64,000 nucleotides of DNA from Lathyrus oleraceus (GCF_024323335.1 NC_066580.1:253742977-253806976), one strand, 5' to 3'; numbered from the stretch's first letter, positions 44,343 through 57,259 are shown. A program made the numbers and translations. Notes: a model not told the origin generated them from the letters alone.

Positions 44343-44490
44343 TTAAAAAAAAAAAACAAAAAAAAATGCAATCAAAAAAAAAAAAAAAAAAAAACAAAAA
44401 AAAAAAAAGAGAAAGAGGGTAAAAAAGATGAAAGTCAAAAATCGGGGAAAATTTTTTTCAAGATTTTTTCTAAAAGAAAAAAAGTATACC
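44343..44490 (+). repeat. A-rich scar at the pol deletion, E internal region 1
   Basis: About 150 bp of A runs and GAAAGA-type purines link the pol start remnant to the integrase tail. Run lengths differ from the second copy (58043-58190). Confidence 0.75.
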
Positions 44491-44503
44491 CTCAAGTCCC
44501 TAG

Positions 44504-44842
44504 TTGACTGATGCTGAATGGATTCAGAGTCGTTATGACCAACTGAATTTAATCGAAGAGAAGAGATTAACTGCCATGTGTCATGGTCAGTTATATCAGC
44601 AGAGAATGAAGAACGCATTCGACAAGAAGGTCAAGCCTCGTGTGTTCCGAGAAGGTGACCTTGTGCTCAAGAAAGTTTTGTCTTTCGCGCCCGATTCCAG
44701 GGGCAAGTGGACTCCAAACTACGAGGGTCCATATGTTGTTAAGAGAGCCTTTTCAGGCGGTGCTTTGATGCTTACAACAATGGATGGGGAGGATTTCACT
44801 CGTCCTGTGAATTCAGATGCAGTTAAGAGATACTTTGCCTAA
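44504..44842 (+). pseudogene. Integrase C-terminal remnant, E internal region 1
   Basis: An open stretch of 112 codons, starting at a TTG, matches the last part of the B integrase (LIEEKRLTAMCHGQLYQQRM, then AFDKKV; GKWTPNYEGPYVVKRAFSGG; ending KRYFA). It is the integrase C-terminal, DNA-binding-like tail. There is no upstream ATG, and the first in-frame ATG is about 24 codons in. It is a leftover, yet it has no internal stop in either E copy. Confidence 0.85.
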
Positions 44843-44894
44843 AAAAAAAAAGTATATGCAAATGAAAAAAAAACAAATGAAAAAAACAGAATAG

Positions 44895-45060
44895 CTCGCT
44901 AAGTTGAAAACCCGAAAGGGCGGCTTAGGCAAAAATGAGCGTCTCGGTGGAGAACCCGCAAGGGTAATTCAGGCAAAAATTAGAGACTTGAAAGAGATAT
45001 ATTTGCATCCCGCTAGATTGAGTACCTCACTCTGGGGCAATCTAGGCAAAAATTAAGGGA
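44895..45060 (+). other. Hairpin array after pol, E internal region 1
   Basis: H1: CTAAG/CTTAG (44899-44903 with 44924-44928) around CCC-GAAA-GGG. H2: GAA/TTC around CCC-GCAA-GGG (44952-44970). H3: CTAGATTG/CAATCTAG (45013-45020 with 45038-45045) around CCTCA-CTC-TGGGG. Each is followed by GGCAAAAATKAG or GGCAAAAATTAAGGGA. Confidence 0.75.
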
Positions 45061-47799
45061 TTTGGCAAGTAACTGCATCCTGACAAGACTTTCTGTTCAT
45101 CAGCCGTCATTTTGTCAGAAGATTCTCGATTCGTCGTCAACTGAAGCTTCGGATACATCGAGATTCAAATTGGTAGAGAAAGGATCATTATGTTGAATGT
45201 AGCCCTCTTCCAATATATATCACTGATTTCAAAATTGTACAGATCTTTGGAGTCTTGCCATTTGCAGGCTACCATTCTATCAAATCAATTTGAGCTTTTT
45301 ATCCAATTATTTGCACTCTTATTTGTTTCAATTCAACAAATGTTTTGCATGTTTTAAATTGATAAAATGTCATTGTTTTAAACAAATCAAAATTTTCAAA
45401 AATATTGTTTCAAACAAAGTGAACATTCACAAGATTGAAAGGATACTCAAAAATATCTCAGTGCTCTCCCGAGGGTGGCATGATTTCCAACGGGTAAGAC
45501 ATTTGTTCATACTCCTGGTTTGGGGGTATTTTCTTTCTCCAGATCTTTGTTGAGGTTGTTCCTCAGACAGAGTTGTTGTTGGGGTTGTTCCCCGGTACAG
45601 TCGCAAGTAAGTGTTGTTGAAGACTTTGCTTTCTCCAGCAGCAGTTTTCCCAGCATGGGTTTTTCCTTATAGAAGTTTCGGCGGTTGATGGTCTATCATC
45701 TTGGTGCCCCGTCACTCTCTCCAGTGGGTCGACACCCCCAGACTTTATTTGTCTCCTCAGAGCAATCATGAGTATAGCCATTGATTGATACTCCCTTCGG
45801 AGTCGCGAGTAGAGCTGTTATTGATATCCCCACCAGGGTTGCAAGTGGAGTTGTTACCTCTTTTCCCCATGCAGTGTGCCAGCAGGATTTGTCTGTTTCC
45901 TCAGCACGATCGTTTTCTCTTTGAAGATTCGGTAAGTCAGTGGTTTGATACCCGGTACTTTACCTTTTCCCCGGCGAAGTCGTCTGCGGAATTATTGCTA
46001 TCTCTCCATCAGAGTTATTCTCTCCAGCAGAGCAGGATTTATTTTCCTGAGCAGTTTTGATTCGGGTTGACATCCCCGTATTACAACCATCTTTTCCTCA
46101 GTATAGTCTGCAGAGTGTTTGTGGTGGCAGTTTCGCCTGTTGAATACTCTTTCAATCCCCGGTATGGTCGGATGATGGCTTCAGCCTCCAGTGAACGGAT
46201 TTGATTTCCTGACTGTTTGTGATCCCCTGTAGAGTGGCTTGCCTTGCAGAATCTACTTGTTGTGATCAGTTTGCTATGTATATTCTCCCCAAGTGGAGTG
46301 GTCTGTTGCAGAATATACTTGTTTGATCTGTCCTCCCTCAGTGGTTTGTTCCCAAGGGAGTAGCCGACAGTTTTCCCCAGTAGAATTGCTTATGCAGTTA
46401 GATTCTATTTGGATGATTCATTCTCCCTCAGTGGGTTGTTCCCCAGTGGAGTTATGTGGACTTGCCTCTACAGCAATTTGTGCTTGTGTATGCACCCCTT
46501 TTGTTCCTCAGTCGACACTGGGATCCCCTGCAGATACTTTGGGACTTCTCTCGTTCCCCTACAGATTTGTCTTGGTGGCTGTTTTGCCCGTTGTGACTTT
46601 CTGTACCCTGTTTGGGTCGTCTCCTAATATCTCTGATTCTCTGCTTCTTCAGCAGTACCTGCAGATCTTTGCTCTTCAGCATGTAGATCTCCGCAGATTG
46701 GCTCTCCAGCTGGTTTTTCCCCTGGAAGTATAATACCGGGTGTTTAGTTCCCGAACCTGTTTGTGTTAGAATTGTCTGTTTTGTCAGCATTCATCAAACA
46801 TAAATCACGCATATTCATGCATACTCATGAACATTCAGATATTCATGTCGCATTTCTTGCCATATATCTTTTGTTTGTCGTGTCTCCTGCTATGGTGATA
46901 TAGATCTCCTTACAAATCTCCCCAAGCAGATGTCGGGTGTTTAAAATCTCTCCATATAGAGTCAACCCCATAAGCAGAAAATATGTCTGTCTTTCCTTCT
47001 GCAATTCCCCACTGAGATCTATCCTCGTGGATGACGGTTTCTTCCGTTTCCTCCCAACACATATATTGGGATGGATTTTCCTATTTGAGTTACATCCTCA
47101 TTAGGACGTGTCTTAATTCAGTCTATTTTTTCGGATCATTCCCGAATTGGCTATTTGTCAAATATCTTGTGTTTCCCAGTGGGTTGTTCCCCAGCGGAAT
47201 GTTTTTGGGCCTCTACCCTCATACCCGGTAGTTGTAAGTCCTATCTTTCCTGGCTTTCTTGACAGAATTTGTGGTTATACACCTTTTATTCTCCAGCCAG
47301 AGTTTTGGTTTTCTACCCGTATACTGGTAGTTGTAAAATCCTATTTTTTCCTGCTCTTCAGCAGTTTGTGGTTTGTTATAAACCCTATCTTGGTTTCCCG
47401 TGCGGATTTGTGATTTGTTCTATCCCCATGCAGAGTTGTTGGTCTTCTACCCCGTATTCGGTAGATGTAAACCCTAATTTTGTGGTTATCTTCATCTAGT
47501 TCTTGATGTTGATTTTCCTTTGCTCGGATAAGTTGCTCAGATCAGCACTTATATCCCTAGCAAGTTTTTTGTGGATAATTGTCGTATGCTAGCAATTTTA
47601 TCCCCAGTGGGTCTTTTCACCGTTTGCTAGTGATTTGTTCCCCGGATCATTGGTTGTTTACCAGTGCATCCCCAGATAGTCCCTGTGGATAATTGCCGGA
47701 TGCTTGCAAATTATCCTCAGCAGATCGCCTTTCATTTACCCTTTTGTCGGTAATGTCTGTTGCTCCTTTTGATTGGTTATCATTATATACCTATTCTGG
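45061..47799 (+). other. 3' UTR of E internal region 1, first part
   Basis: About 2.7 kb without a credible gene. It is dominated by short diverged repeats of the type CCCCAGTGGAGTTGTT and CTCCAGCAGAGT. The ORFs near 46293-46790 on both strands follow the repeat composition and resemble no known family. Confidence 0.7.
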
Positions 47800-49025
47800 T
47801 ATCCCGATGCCTTTCTTTTCGGATTTTTATCCTTAAACAACCCAGTAACCGGTTCAGGATAATTTTCCTTTCGAGTATATTATTCACGTTTTGACGGCTA
47901 TGAATAATATGTCTCATGCGCTCTTTGGTTGGAGTCCTTTGTTGATCTTCCCCAGTCGAGTAAGATTCGTATTCCTTGTGGAATCGAATGTCCATCCTAT
48001 AAACAAGTCTGCTGTTCTAGCTTTCTTCAGGGTGATGAGTGTCTTGGAACACAAACCAATTCACGATTTCGGATTTTATCCTATAAACAACCCAGTAACC
48101 GGTTAAGGATAATTTTCCTTGCGAGTATATTATTCACGTTTTGACGGCTATGAATAATATATCTCATGCACTCTCTTGTCGAACACTTTGTTTGCTTCTC
48201 CAATTGAGTAAGATTTGCATTCTTTACAGAATCAAATATCCATCCTATAAACAAGTCTGCTGTTCTAGCTTTCTTTCGGATGATGAGTGTTTTGGAACAC
48301 ACACCAATTCACGTTTTTGACCATCCTTTAAACAAGTCTGCTGTTCTAGCTTTCTTTCGGATGATGAGTGTTTTGGAACACACACCAATTCACGCTTTTT
48401 GCCCATCCTTTAACCAGTTTGCGTTTAGGATGATGAGTGTTTTGGAACACACACCAATTCACGTTTTTGACCATCCTTTAAACAAGTCTGCTGTTCTAGC
48501 TTTCTTTCGGATGATGAGTGTTTTGGAACACACACCAATTCACGCTTTTTGCCCATCCTTTAACCAGTTTGCGTTTAGGATGATGAGTGTTTTGGAACAC
48601 ACACCAATTCACGTTTTTGACCATCCTTTAAACAAGTCTGCTGTTCTAGCTTTCTTTCGGATGATGAGTGTTTTGGAACACACACCAATTCACGTTTTTG
48701 TCCATCCTTTTAAACAAGTCTGCTGTTCTAGCTTTCTTCAGGGTGATGAGTGTCTTGGAACACAAACCAATTCACGTCTTCGGATCTTATCCTATAAACA
48801 ACCCAGCAACCCGGTTCAGGATAATTTTCCTTGCGAGTATATTATCTACGTTTTGACGGCTATAGATAATATGTCTCATGCACTCTCTTGTCGAACACTT
48901 TGTTTGTTTCCCCAACTGAGTAAGATTTGCATTCTTTACAGAATCAAATGTCCATCCTATAAACAAGTTTGCTTTCGCTCTCTTCAGGATGATGAGTGTT
49001 TTGGAACACACACCAATTCACGTCT
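47800..49025 (+). repeat. Higher-order tandem repeat in the 3' UTR of E copy 1
   Basis: The core is a unit beginning GATGATGAGTGTTTTGGAAC followed by ACACACCAATTCACG. Units alternate 81 and 69 bp (starts at 48280, 48361, 48430, 48511, 48580, 48661), making a 150 bp higher-order repeat, flanked by longer repeats carrying AACAACCCAGTAACCGGTT (47836, 48086, 48797). Both unit lengths are multiples of three, so an ORF runs through (48280-49242); I regard it as a by-product. Confidence 0.9.
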
Positions 49026-49578
49026 TTGGTCGTTCACCTGTTGCATGCCTACAACCCGGTATCCTTGGTGTTCCCTCCTTTCTGCTCCCTATTATGACCT
49101 CGGTCCCCCTGTGGAGTCAGATTTTCCTGAGTTTGTTACCCTTATACCGGTAACATCTCATTTCTTTGTTGCTTCTCCCCAGGAGTCAGCTTGTGTTTCT
49201 CCAACGGATTTATTTTCCTTTGGAATTCTTCTCCCAGTGTGAGTCCTTCACTCCCCAGTGAGTTTTCCAGTCTGTTTTCTGTTATTTCCTTAATCAGAGT
49301 CGTGTCTTGTCCACGTTATGTCAGTTTTGTTTATCCCCATAGAGTCTTGTTAGAGTCTCTGTTCCTGGTGAGTGTATTACTCCGATGGATCGTATTTTCT
49401 TCTGTGTGAATCATACTCCCCACAGAATTTTGTCTTTTGCATGCATACATTTGCATCATGAGGTCTCTTAGGGACCAAAATTTGTCTCATTACTGTTATT
49501 TAAGCCCATTCTACCGCGTCGAGATGAAGATTTCTAAACTTCACTTCTCCGGCTAGAATGACCTTAAATAGGGGCATC
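49026..49578 (+). other. End of the 3' UTR and polypurine tract, E copy 1
   Basis: No gene. The polypurine tract AAATAGGGGCATC at 49566-49578 directly precedes LTR 2. Near 49160-49180 this copy lacks 25 bp that copy 2 has between two GTTGCTT words. Confidence 0.8.
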
Positions 49579-52500
49579 TGTAAGACCCCAATTTTGGGCC
49601 CTAAGATCCCTCATGGCCCATATCATATCATATCATATCATGGCCTCAAGGATCATTGCATACCTTAGTTCCCCTCCTAGTGGGTGGGTTGCCTTGTGAG
49701 TTGATTCTTGATCACCAAGCATGCCTTGCATTTGTATATCTTTGCCTTTCATATATTTATTAACCAAAAAGTACAAAAATATTGTCAGTCTAACCTTGTT
49801 GCTTGCAGTTGAAGCAATCATCAGCAATTAGGTCAAAATCAGTCAACAGTCAGTCATTGCAATGGGTGGTGGCCATTCTTGCAGAATTTGGGCACCATGA
49901 TCAATAATCAAGAGTTCATACAACTTGGGACATCATTGGAAGTCAAGTTCTCAAGGAATTAGGGTTTGGAATTCATCAGAAGTGGTTCAGTCATCCAAAA
50001 CCCTAGAAAAGTCAAACTTGGTCAACTGTGGATTTAATCAGTGATTTGATGGATAGAATTTATTTGAAGAAGTTCATTCATGCTTGTACCAGCCTCATCT
50101 ATCATGTCAAACCTCATCATGGAAGAATTTGAAGTAAAAACAGAAAATTTTCCAGAAATAGAAAGTGGACCTGTAATTTCAACTGCCAAAAATGGAAACT
50201 TCTTGATCTTAAACTTACATCATGATACAAGCTTCAAATGAATTTTTGCCCAACATGAAAGTTGAAGATCTTGTTCTCCCATTTTCAAAAAGTCCAAGAA
50301 CACCCAAATCCCATGTGTGGTTGTCAAGATATGATCAAATCATTTTCACCAATTTTTGAACTTCAAAGAGCCATATCTCTCAAACCATAAGGCCAAATTT
50401 GGTGGGGTTTTTTCCTACAAACCACATTTTTCATCCTCTTTCCAAAAATATAAATTTCACTCATCAAAACCCTACCATTCAAAATGGCATTTTTGGACCT
50501 TTTTCATTTAAATTCAAAGTTTGACCAAACTTTGACTTTTTGATTCTTTGACTTTTTCTTGATTTGGCCAATTGGGAAATGTTCCATATATCATTTGTGA
50601 TTTGCTCCAAGCTTAAAATCATAACCATACCACCATTACACCTCATTTTGACCAAAGTTGCATAAGTTGGTGTTTTTGCAAATGGTGTGAAAAGAGTAAG
50701 AAGCAAGTACAGCATTCAAAAGTAGACCACAAACAGCAATTTGAATGGTCCTTCTGCAGCATTTCACAAGCCCACTCGACCAGCTAACACACCTCCACTT
50801 CACTTGTGCAAGTTTAGCAAAAATTGCAAATCATGTCATTAAACAAAAACCAGCTTACCACTTGATTAAAGGTTGTTAAACAGAAATATAAAAGCCTTGT
50901 TTCTGCACAAACAACCCTAGTTCACAGCAGCCACAGACCAAAAAACATCCATTTCCTCTCATCTTGCATTTTTGCACTTGGGTGAATTTCTGCAAAAAAC
51001 TTCAAAGACCCCGAGCCCTTCTCCATCATTCTTTCATCTGGACCATATTTGGAGTCCCTTTGAGTCACCAGACCTCAACTGTATCATGGCTTTTTGCTCT
51101 GTTTCCTTCAAGAACCACTAATGGCATTCCGAGCTGTGAAGAGTTCCAAGTATTCTTAAGCTGAAAAAGCTCCAACATCCATCATCCTGTAGCTGTGTGG
51201 GCATCTGGTTCGAGCTGAAAACATCTAAACAGCACTGTTTCATTGGGTTTTCCAAATCAGGTGAATTTTTCGACTTCATTGTTTTCTCAAATCTTGCTAC
51301 ACATCATATAGGCCTTACTTAGTAGGTTGATTAAAGCTTTGAATCATGTCAAAAGGTTAACTATGCTGTGAGATATATGGATTTCCATTTCTGTGCTCGA
51401 ATATGTTTGCAGTCGATTAGCTCTATTGGTGATGATTACATGAAAACTATGTGTAGAATATGCATGCTGGAGGTTTGTTGTGTTGATTACCATGCTTGAT
51501 TTCATTTTCTGGGCATGTTGATTCTTGATGATTTTACATGATGATGAATGCTGCTGTTGTTTAAACCAAACACTTCGTCCAGAAAACTCTCATGATTATG
51601 CTTATGTTTGTTGTTAGCTGATGATGCATGATGTTGGAGTTTATGAGTCGTGCTCATTTGATTGATTGTGCTATGCTGTTGTGTGGTTTGGTCGAATCAT
51701 GATGTTTGATGTTGTTGATGCCATGAAGATAATGAACATTGCTGTTGTTGAAACTCTAGTAATTTTCCAGCAAGCTTGCCCTGTTCACATATTGCCAGTG
51801 CGTGCTACAGATTTTGTTTTTGTTGCGTGAATCTTCCTCTATCATTACCATGCTGTAGATTGATGATAAGTTTTGATGAAAATGTTAATGCCATGATGTT
51901 GTTTGTTTTGTTTGGTATGATGATGATGAATGTTACTGCTATGCTGTTGAACTTTAATATTTTCCAGTTAAAACAGGGACTGTTCACATGCACGTGTGTT
52001 GTTTATTGTTGTTGTGTTTGTTGCGTGATATCACTATCTTCATTATCATGCTGCTGATGCATTCTATTTGGATTTTGGTTGATGTTAATGGTTGCCTGAA
52101 AATGAACTTGCCTGCTAAACCCTAGGGTTTTAGAACCCAGTTTTTTTTGAACTCATTGGCCGAGTTACTGTTGCATTGGGCAACAACCAATCACAATATT
52201 TCCCTGAATGTGCCAAAACGCTGAGTTTTGTTAAGTGACCGCGGGAATTACAAGTATGCCATCGGTTGACCATGTTTGACCCCATTTGCCATGCTATCTT
52301 GTTCATACTTCATCCATTATTTCATCCAACTTCCACAATTAATTTCTCTTTCAATTTTTATCCAAAAATCATGCAATTTTTTCCATCATGTTCATGAATG
52401 TGTCCTCTATTTTATTGTGATTTTTAATTAATTTTCCATCGTCTGGATTTTAATTGATAATTATTTTCTTGACATGTATGCATAAATGATACACATTGCC

Positions 52501-55500
52501 ATTCCTTTTGTGAAATACTCATGTTGTATCCAATGAGCTTGAAATTTTTTGTGGTGAAACTAGACACATTGACCTTTGTTTCCATGTAGAGTGTATACAT
52601 TTCTCATTTGTGGTTTGCTAGTTGTGAATTTTTGAACTAGGGTGTGACAATTTGTGTGACACCAATGATATGCAAATGTATGATTTTTGTTCACATGTCT
52701 CCTGGCCTCCAAATCACTTGAAATTTTGCATGAATCATCTATCACATGTCTAGTTTGTATATGAATTTTCTTGGAATTAATCATGCTGTTTTCCATTTGA
52801 TTGAGAATTTTCTTCCATATTTGGTCATTTGTTGACTTTTTGTGCTATGCCTTGCCAAATCTTTTGTGAAATCCTCATACCATATTGTATGACCATGAAA
52901 TTTCATATATGATAACTAGACATCTTGAGCTTTGCATTGGTGTTAATCTCATTCATTTCTCATCTGTTTTCAATTTGATATGATTTTTTGAAGTTGACCC
53001 ATGTTTGTTGACTTTCATTGTGCATGCTTGAATTTGGTTTGACTTCTTGATTTTAATTGACTGCCTTCCTCCCATCCAAATGCCATGAGATTTGACATGC
53101 TTGCCATGCTAGATGTTAGGATTGAATGTGATTTATTTGATAATTTTTGGGATTGTTTGGGTTGACTTTTGATGCAAGTCATTCTGTTGACTTTTTTTGT
53201 GCTTTCATTTGCCTTACTTTGACTTCAAATGTTCATGAAATGATAATAATGCATGATTTGAATGTGGGCCCAATTGTGATTGCTTACTAAATGTTTGACC
53301 TTGACTTTGGTTGACTTTCCTTTGCTGTTTGACTCTTTTCTTTCATCCTTGACCCTAGGCTAGTCCTAGTGGTCTTCTGAGCTTACAATCGAGCTATTGT
53401 TTCAGGTTAAGCACCAGTGCTTCAAAGATCATTCAAATTTGATTGAGTTGAATTGTTTATCATGTGCTAACCCTTGTTTTGTAGGTAGACTCATGTAATT
53501 TGAGTCTTTGTGCCTTGCACAATTGGTCCCTCTGTGGTTGACTATTGGTTCATTTCCTTTTGATTTTGGCTGTTGAGCTGTTTACTAATTGGTTTGATTT
53601 TTTTCAGGTACTTTAGTTGCTTAAGTTCTTTGAACTTGCTTGCTTTGCTATTTAGCAATTGCTTTTGAGGTATAAACCTTTCTTCTTCATGTAGTCTGGA
53701 GACCCGGTCTGTTATTTGACCGGGCAAACTGTCTGAAGTCCTCTTTAAGAGGCAATGCTTGTGCGTGTTTAAAATTGTCCCAAGCAGGAAAAGTCCTTCA
53801 AGTAAGGCAATTGGTGGAAGGTAGGGATAAGTAATCTATCCCCCACTATTCAGTGTGTCCTCTCTTTGCTCCCATTACATGGTTGAAGCATTGAGATAAA
53901 AACCCAAGATCTAATCGAGTCAATAATGTGGAAAGAGCTCCATCTTTCTGAGCTCCCACACTTTCTTATATGCTCTCCCTGATTAGGGATAGAAGCAATG
54001 AGGCACACCCCTCATCTCCTATTCATCTGCTTCACCTTAGCCTCTCAATGGCAAGGTTAAGAGCGACATTTACCTATTACAGTGGACTTTCATAGTCAAA
54101 CCCTCTTGTGTGAGCCCCCCTTGTTTGGCTATAGAGTGTGCTGTTTGTTATTCATTGATTGATTGATTGCTTCATATGCACATGTTTGCTTGTATGCTTC
54201 ATGCATTTATCATTATCATTTATTGCTCATCAATGCATACTCATCTCATTTGTCTTTGTGATGCTATCATTGTTGTTTACCCATTGAGGACAAGTGTAAG
54301 TCCATTGCTTTGGCATTTGCTCCTATGATATGGAAGGATAGAGTGTAAGACCGCTTTGGTCACTCATATCTTCTGTTTTATCTGTTTGTATGTGAGGATA
54401 CAGTTATAAGTCCCTGTAAGTTGGCATCTGTTGTCCTGTGATCATAATTTGATCCGTTTGATTTGTATGTGAGGTTGCAATTGTAAGTCCCTGTAAGTTG
54501 GCATTTGCTTTCCTATGATCACATGTTGCTTTGTTTGTTTGTATGTGAGGATACAACTGTAAGTCCCTGCAAGTTGGCATTTGTATTCCTAGGACCATAC
54601 TGTGGAGGTTAGAGTAAGCCCAGACAGATTGGCATCTGACTTCCACGTTTTGTTTTTCTTTGTTTATGTGAGGTTGCAACTGTAAGTCCCTGCAAGTTGG
54701 CATTTGCTTTCCTATGATCATAGGTTGGATATTGGTATAAGTCCAGACAGATTGGCATCCGGTATCCAAGTTTCTTTTTGTTTTAGGAGATTAGTATAAG
54801 TCCATTGAGTGGCCTCTGATATCCATTTCTGTTTTAGGAGACTGGAGTAAATCCATCTATTGGTATCCGGTATCCACCTTTTATTTCTTTTTTTGAGGAG
54901 ATTAGTGTAAGACCATTGAGTGGCCTCTGATATCCAGTTTTATTTTAGGAGATTGGTATAAGCCCAGTGATTGGCATCCGATATCCGCCTTTGTTGGCTT
55001 TCTTTGTTTGTTTGTTATTATCCATTGCTCATTCCAAAGGACACACTTGAATCATCTCCCATATGATTTCAAGAAGTGAACCTCCTAAGAAGTTTTACAA
55101 TCCATCCATTCATCCTCATTATGTCCTAGACCTTTTCACACTTTGATTTCAAACTTGACTTAGACATTGTGCAAACATCTTCATGTTTTCCAAATTAAAA
55201 ACCTGGACCCCAAGTCCTTGACTTTTTCAAACTTCATTTCATAATACTTCTTTGAATCAATCTTAATCATACCTTGACTTCACTTTCATAATCACAATCA
55301 ATTAATTTCACTCATTCACTTGTTTTGGCTCTGTCCATTGTTAATCTTTTCATGCATTAGCCATAGGCTTCAATTATCATTGTGGTTGATGTAAATCTTG
55401 CCTATCCTTAGTGAGTTGACAGTAAGACTTCCGTACTGAAAACAGGGCTAACCCCTTTAGTACGTCGAAGCTATCCTCGCATAGTGGATGTTGTTTTTGG

Positions 55501-55994
55501 TCGAGTGTTCTCCCATTGATAATGAAAAGCCTCAGTGCTTGTGTTTAAAACTGAATCCACCAACTTTTGGAAATCTTTTAGCCGAACTACGGCGTTTTGA
55601 TCCTTACCTTTGATGGAAGGTACGTAGGCAGCGGGTTCATCCGTTCAAACCCAATAACCCAATAAAAATGTATATTCTTTTCTCATCATCCCAATCATGT
55701 TTGCACAATGTTTATGTCATAACAAATAACAATCTTTTACAACAAGTGTGAAAAGGGCTCCCTAGGAGTACCTAGGACGTGATGGGTGCCTAACACCTTC
55801 CCATTGCGTAATTTACCCCTTACCCAGACTCTCTGATCTTTTTATTAGTTTTCTACGTGTAAAACTTCTTAGGCTTTTGTTCGCTTTTTAGCCAGTCCTT
55901 TGGATAAATAAAAGTGCGGTGGCGACTCGAAATCATTGTATGCTTTGCTTATGGTTTAATCGATAGATCATATAGCGACGAATACACCGCTACA
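49579..55994 (+). repeat. LTR 2 of element E (6,416 bp), shared by both E units
   Basis: A near-identical copy of LTR 1, with TATA at 50886, the minisatellite at about 54299-54999, the U5 module from 55581 and the half primer site at 55920-55928. It serves as the 3' LTR of copy 1 and the 5' LTR of copy 2. Confidence 0.93.
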
Positions 55995-56000
55995 GAAAAG

Positions 56001-56018
56001 TGGCGACTCTGCTGGGGA
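56001..56018 (+). other. Primer binding site, E internal region 2
   Basis: TGGCGACTCTGCTGGGGA, six bases after the end of LTR 2. Confidence 0.92.
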
Positions 56019-57259
56019 AATCTCACCAGAATCTCTGGTTGTATTGCCTACTTTTCACCCTTGTTGTGCTATATTGTTTATTTGTTATTTGACATATTTT
56101 TGTACAATTTGGGATCACTGTATTGATTGTAATGTGTGAATTGCTTGATATACAATTGCTGTTTGCTTTGGTGATCTGTGAGATGAGTTCTATACCCGAA
56201 CTCGAGTGCTCTCTAGGATAGGAGAATGGCATAGTCTTGTTGACTGGTGTGGAGTAGTCCTTAGCCAGTTGACTTGCGAGTCCATTCACTTGGTGGAGGT
56301 CATGTTGAACTAATAATGTCACACAAGTTATTTGTGGTTAGGCATTATTCTTTCAATCATGTTCCGCAGAAGCCAAGGACCTTAGTTTACCAAACCCATC
56401 TTGGCCTATTTTTAGGACCGTAGTGCGGAGATCGTTCAGATGTCAGTTCTGATACGATTGTCACGCGATACTACACTCATAAGAGTTTCTCTTGAGAATA
56501 TTCTTGGAATACGAGTATTCGTTCCTCCGATAATATTCGAAAGATGGAACGATGATTATGGGAACCTCTGATAGAACATGTCTGGCAGGTTTAAACCCTA
56601 GTACACTCCCTTTGGGTGGTTCTTAACCGAGACCCCATGCTCGTGACTCTCAACAAACCCGTGATTCGTGGTTGAGTCGTTCAAACATTGTTAATATCAA
56701 TGGATCCCGGATCAGGTGTAAAACCTAAGATCCACCAAAGCGGCTGGTTGATATTAAGAATGTTAGAACCGGTTCACGTACCGTTAATATCAATGGAACT
56801 TGGGTGTCGATAAGGTGAAAACCTAAATCCACCAAAATGGATGATTGATATTAGGGATACAATGAGCTTTCCCACGACCTTTGTTTGGTGTGCTTTGCTT
56901 GATCCTTGAGTGTGTTTGTTGCATTCATGCATTCATACATTCATCCGCATTCATGTCATCAAAAAAAGAAAAAATTTCAAGGAACTCAAAGGAGTTTATT
57001 TGCAAAAATTTTCAAAACATGAAAAAACCGGGAATTTTTTTTTTTTTCACCTGATATATTTTGATGAGATATTCTCATGTATGATCAAAATGCTTAAATA
57101 TTTCAAAGTTTGCAAATAAAACCCTCGGGTTCCTTTGATAAAAAACAAGCACATGCATAAACACTTCATGCATCATTTGCATAAGCAGGTGTTTTGTTCC
57201 GGTCTCCCGTCCTGTGGTCTGACCCTGCGATCTTCATTTATTTTGAAGACGCACTTTGC
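56019..57259 (+). other. Leader of E internal region 2
   Basis: Same content as copy 1: the hairpin at 56185-56203 and inverted repeats with arms at 56684-56700 and 56748-56764. No gene. Confidence 0.7.

Noticed and set aside
46293..46790. 146-codon plus-strand and 112-codon minus-strand ORFs
   Set aside because: They overlap each other on opposite strands in CCCCAG-rich repeats and show no domain.
48280..48742. CRISPR-like array of regular repeats
   Set aside because: Units are contiguous with no unique spacers, and the setting is plant retrotransposon 3' UTR.
48280..49242. 320-codon ORF (and 384 codons at 61978-63132) as a protein gene
   Set aside because: It is a translation of the tandem repeat, its 3' part changes frame between the two copies because of a 25 bp indel, and it resembles no family.
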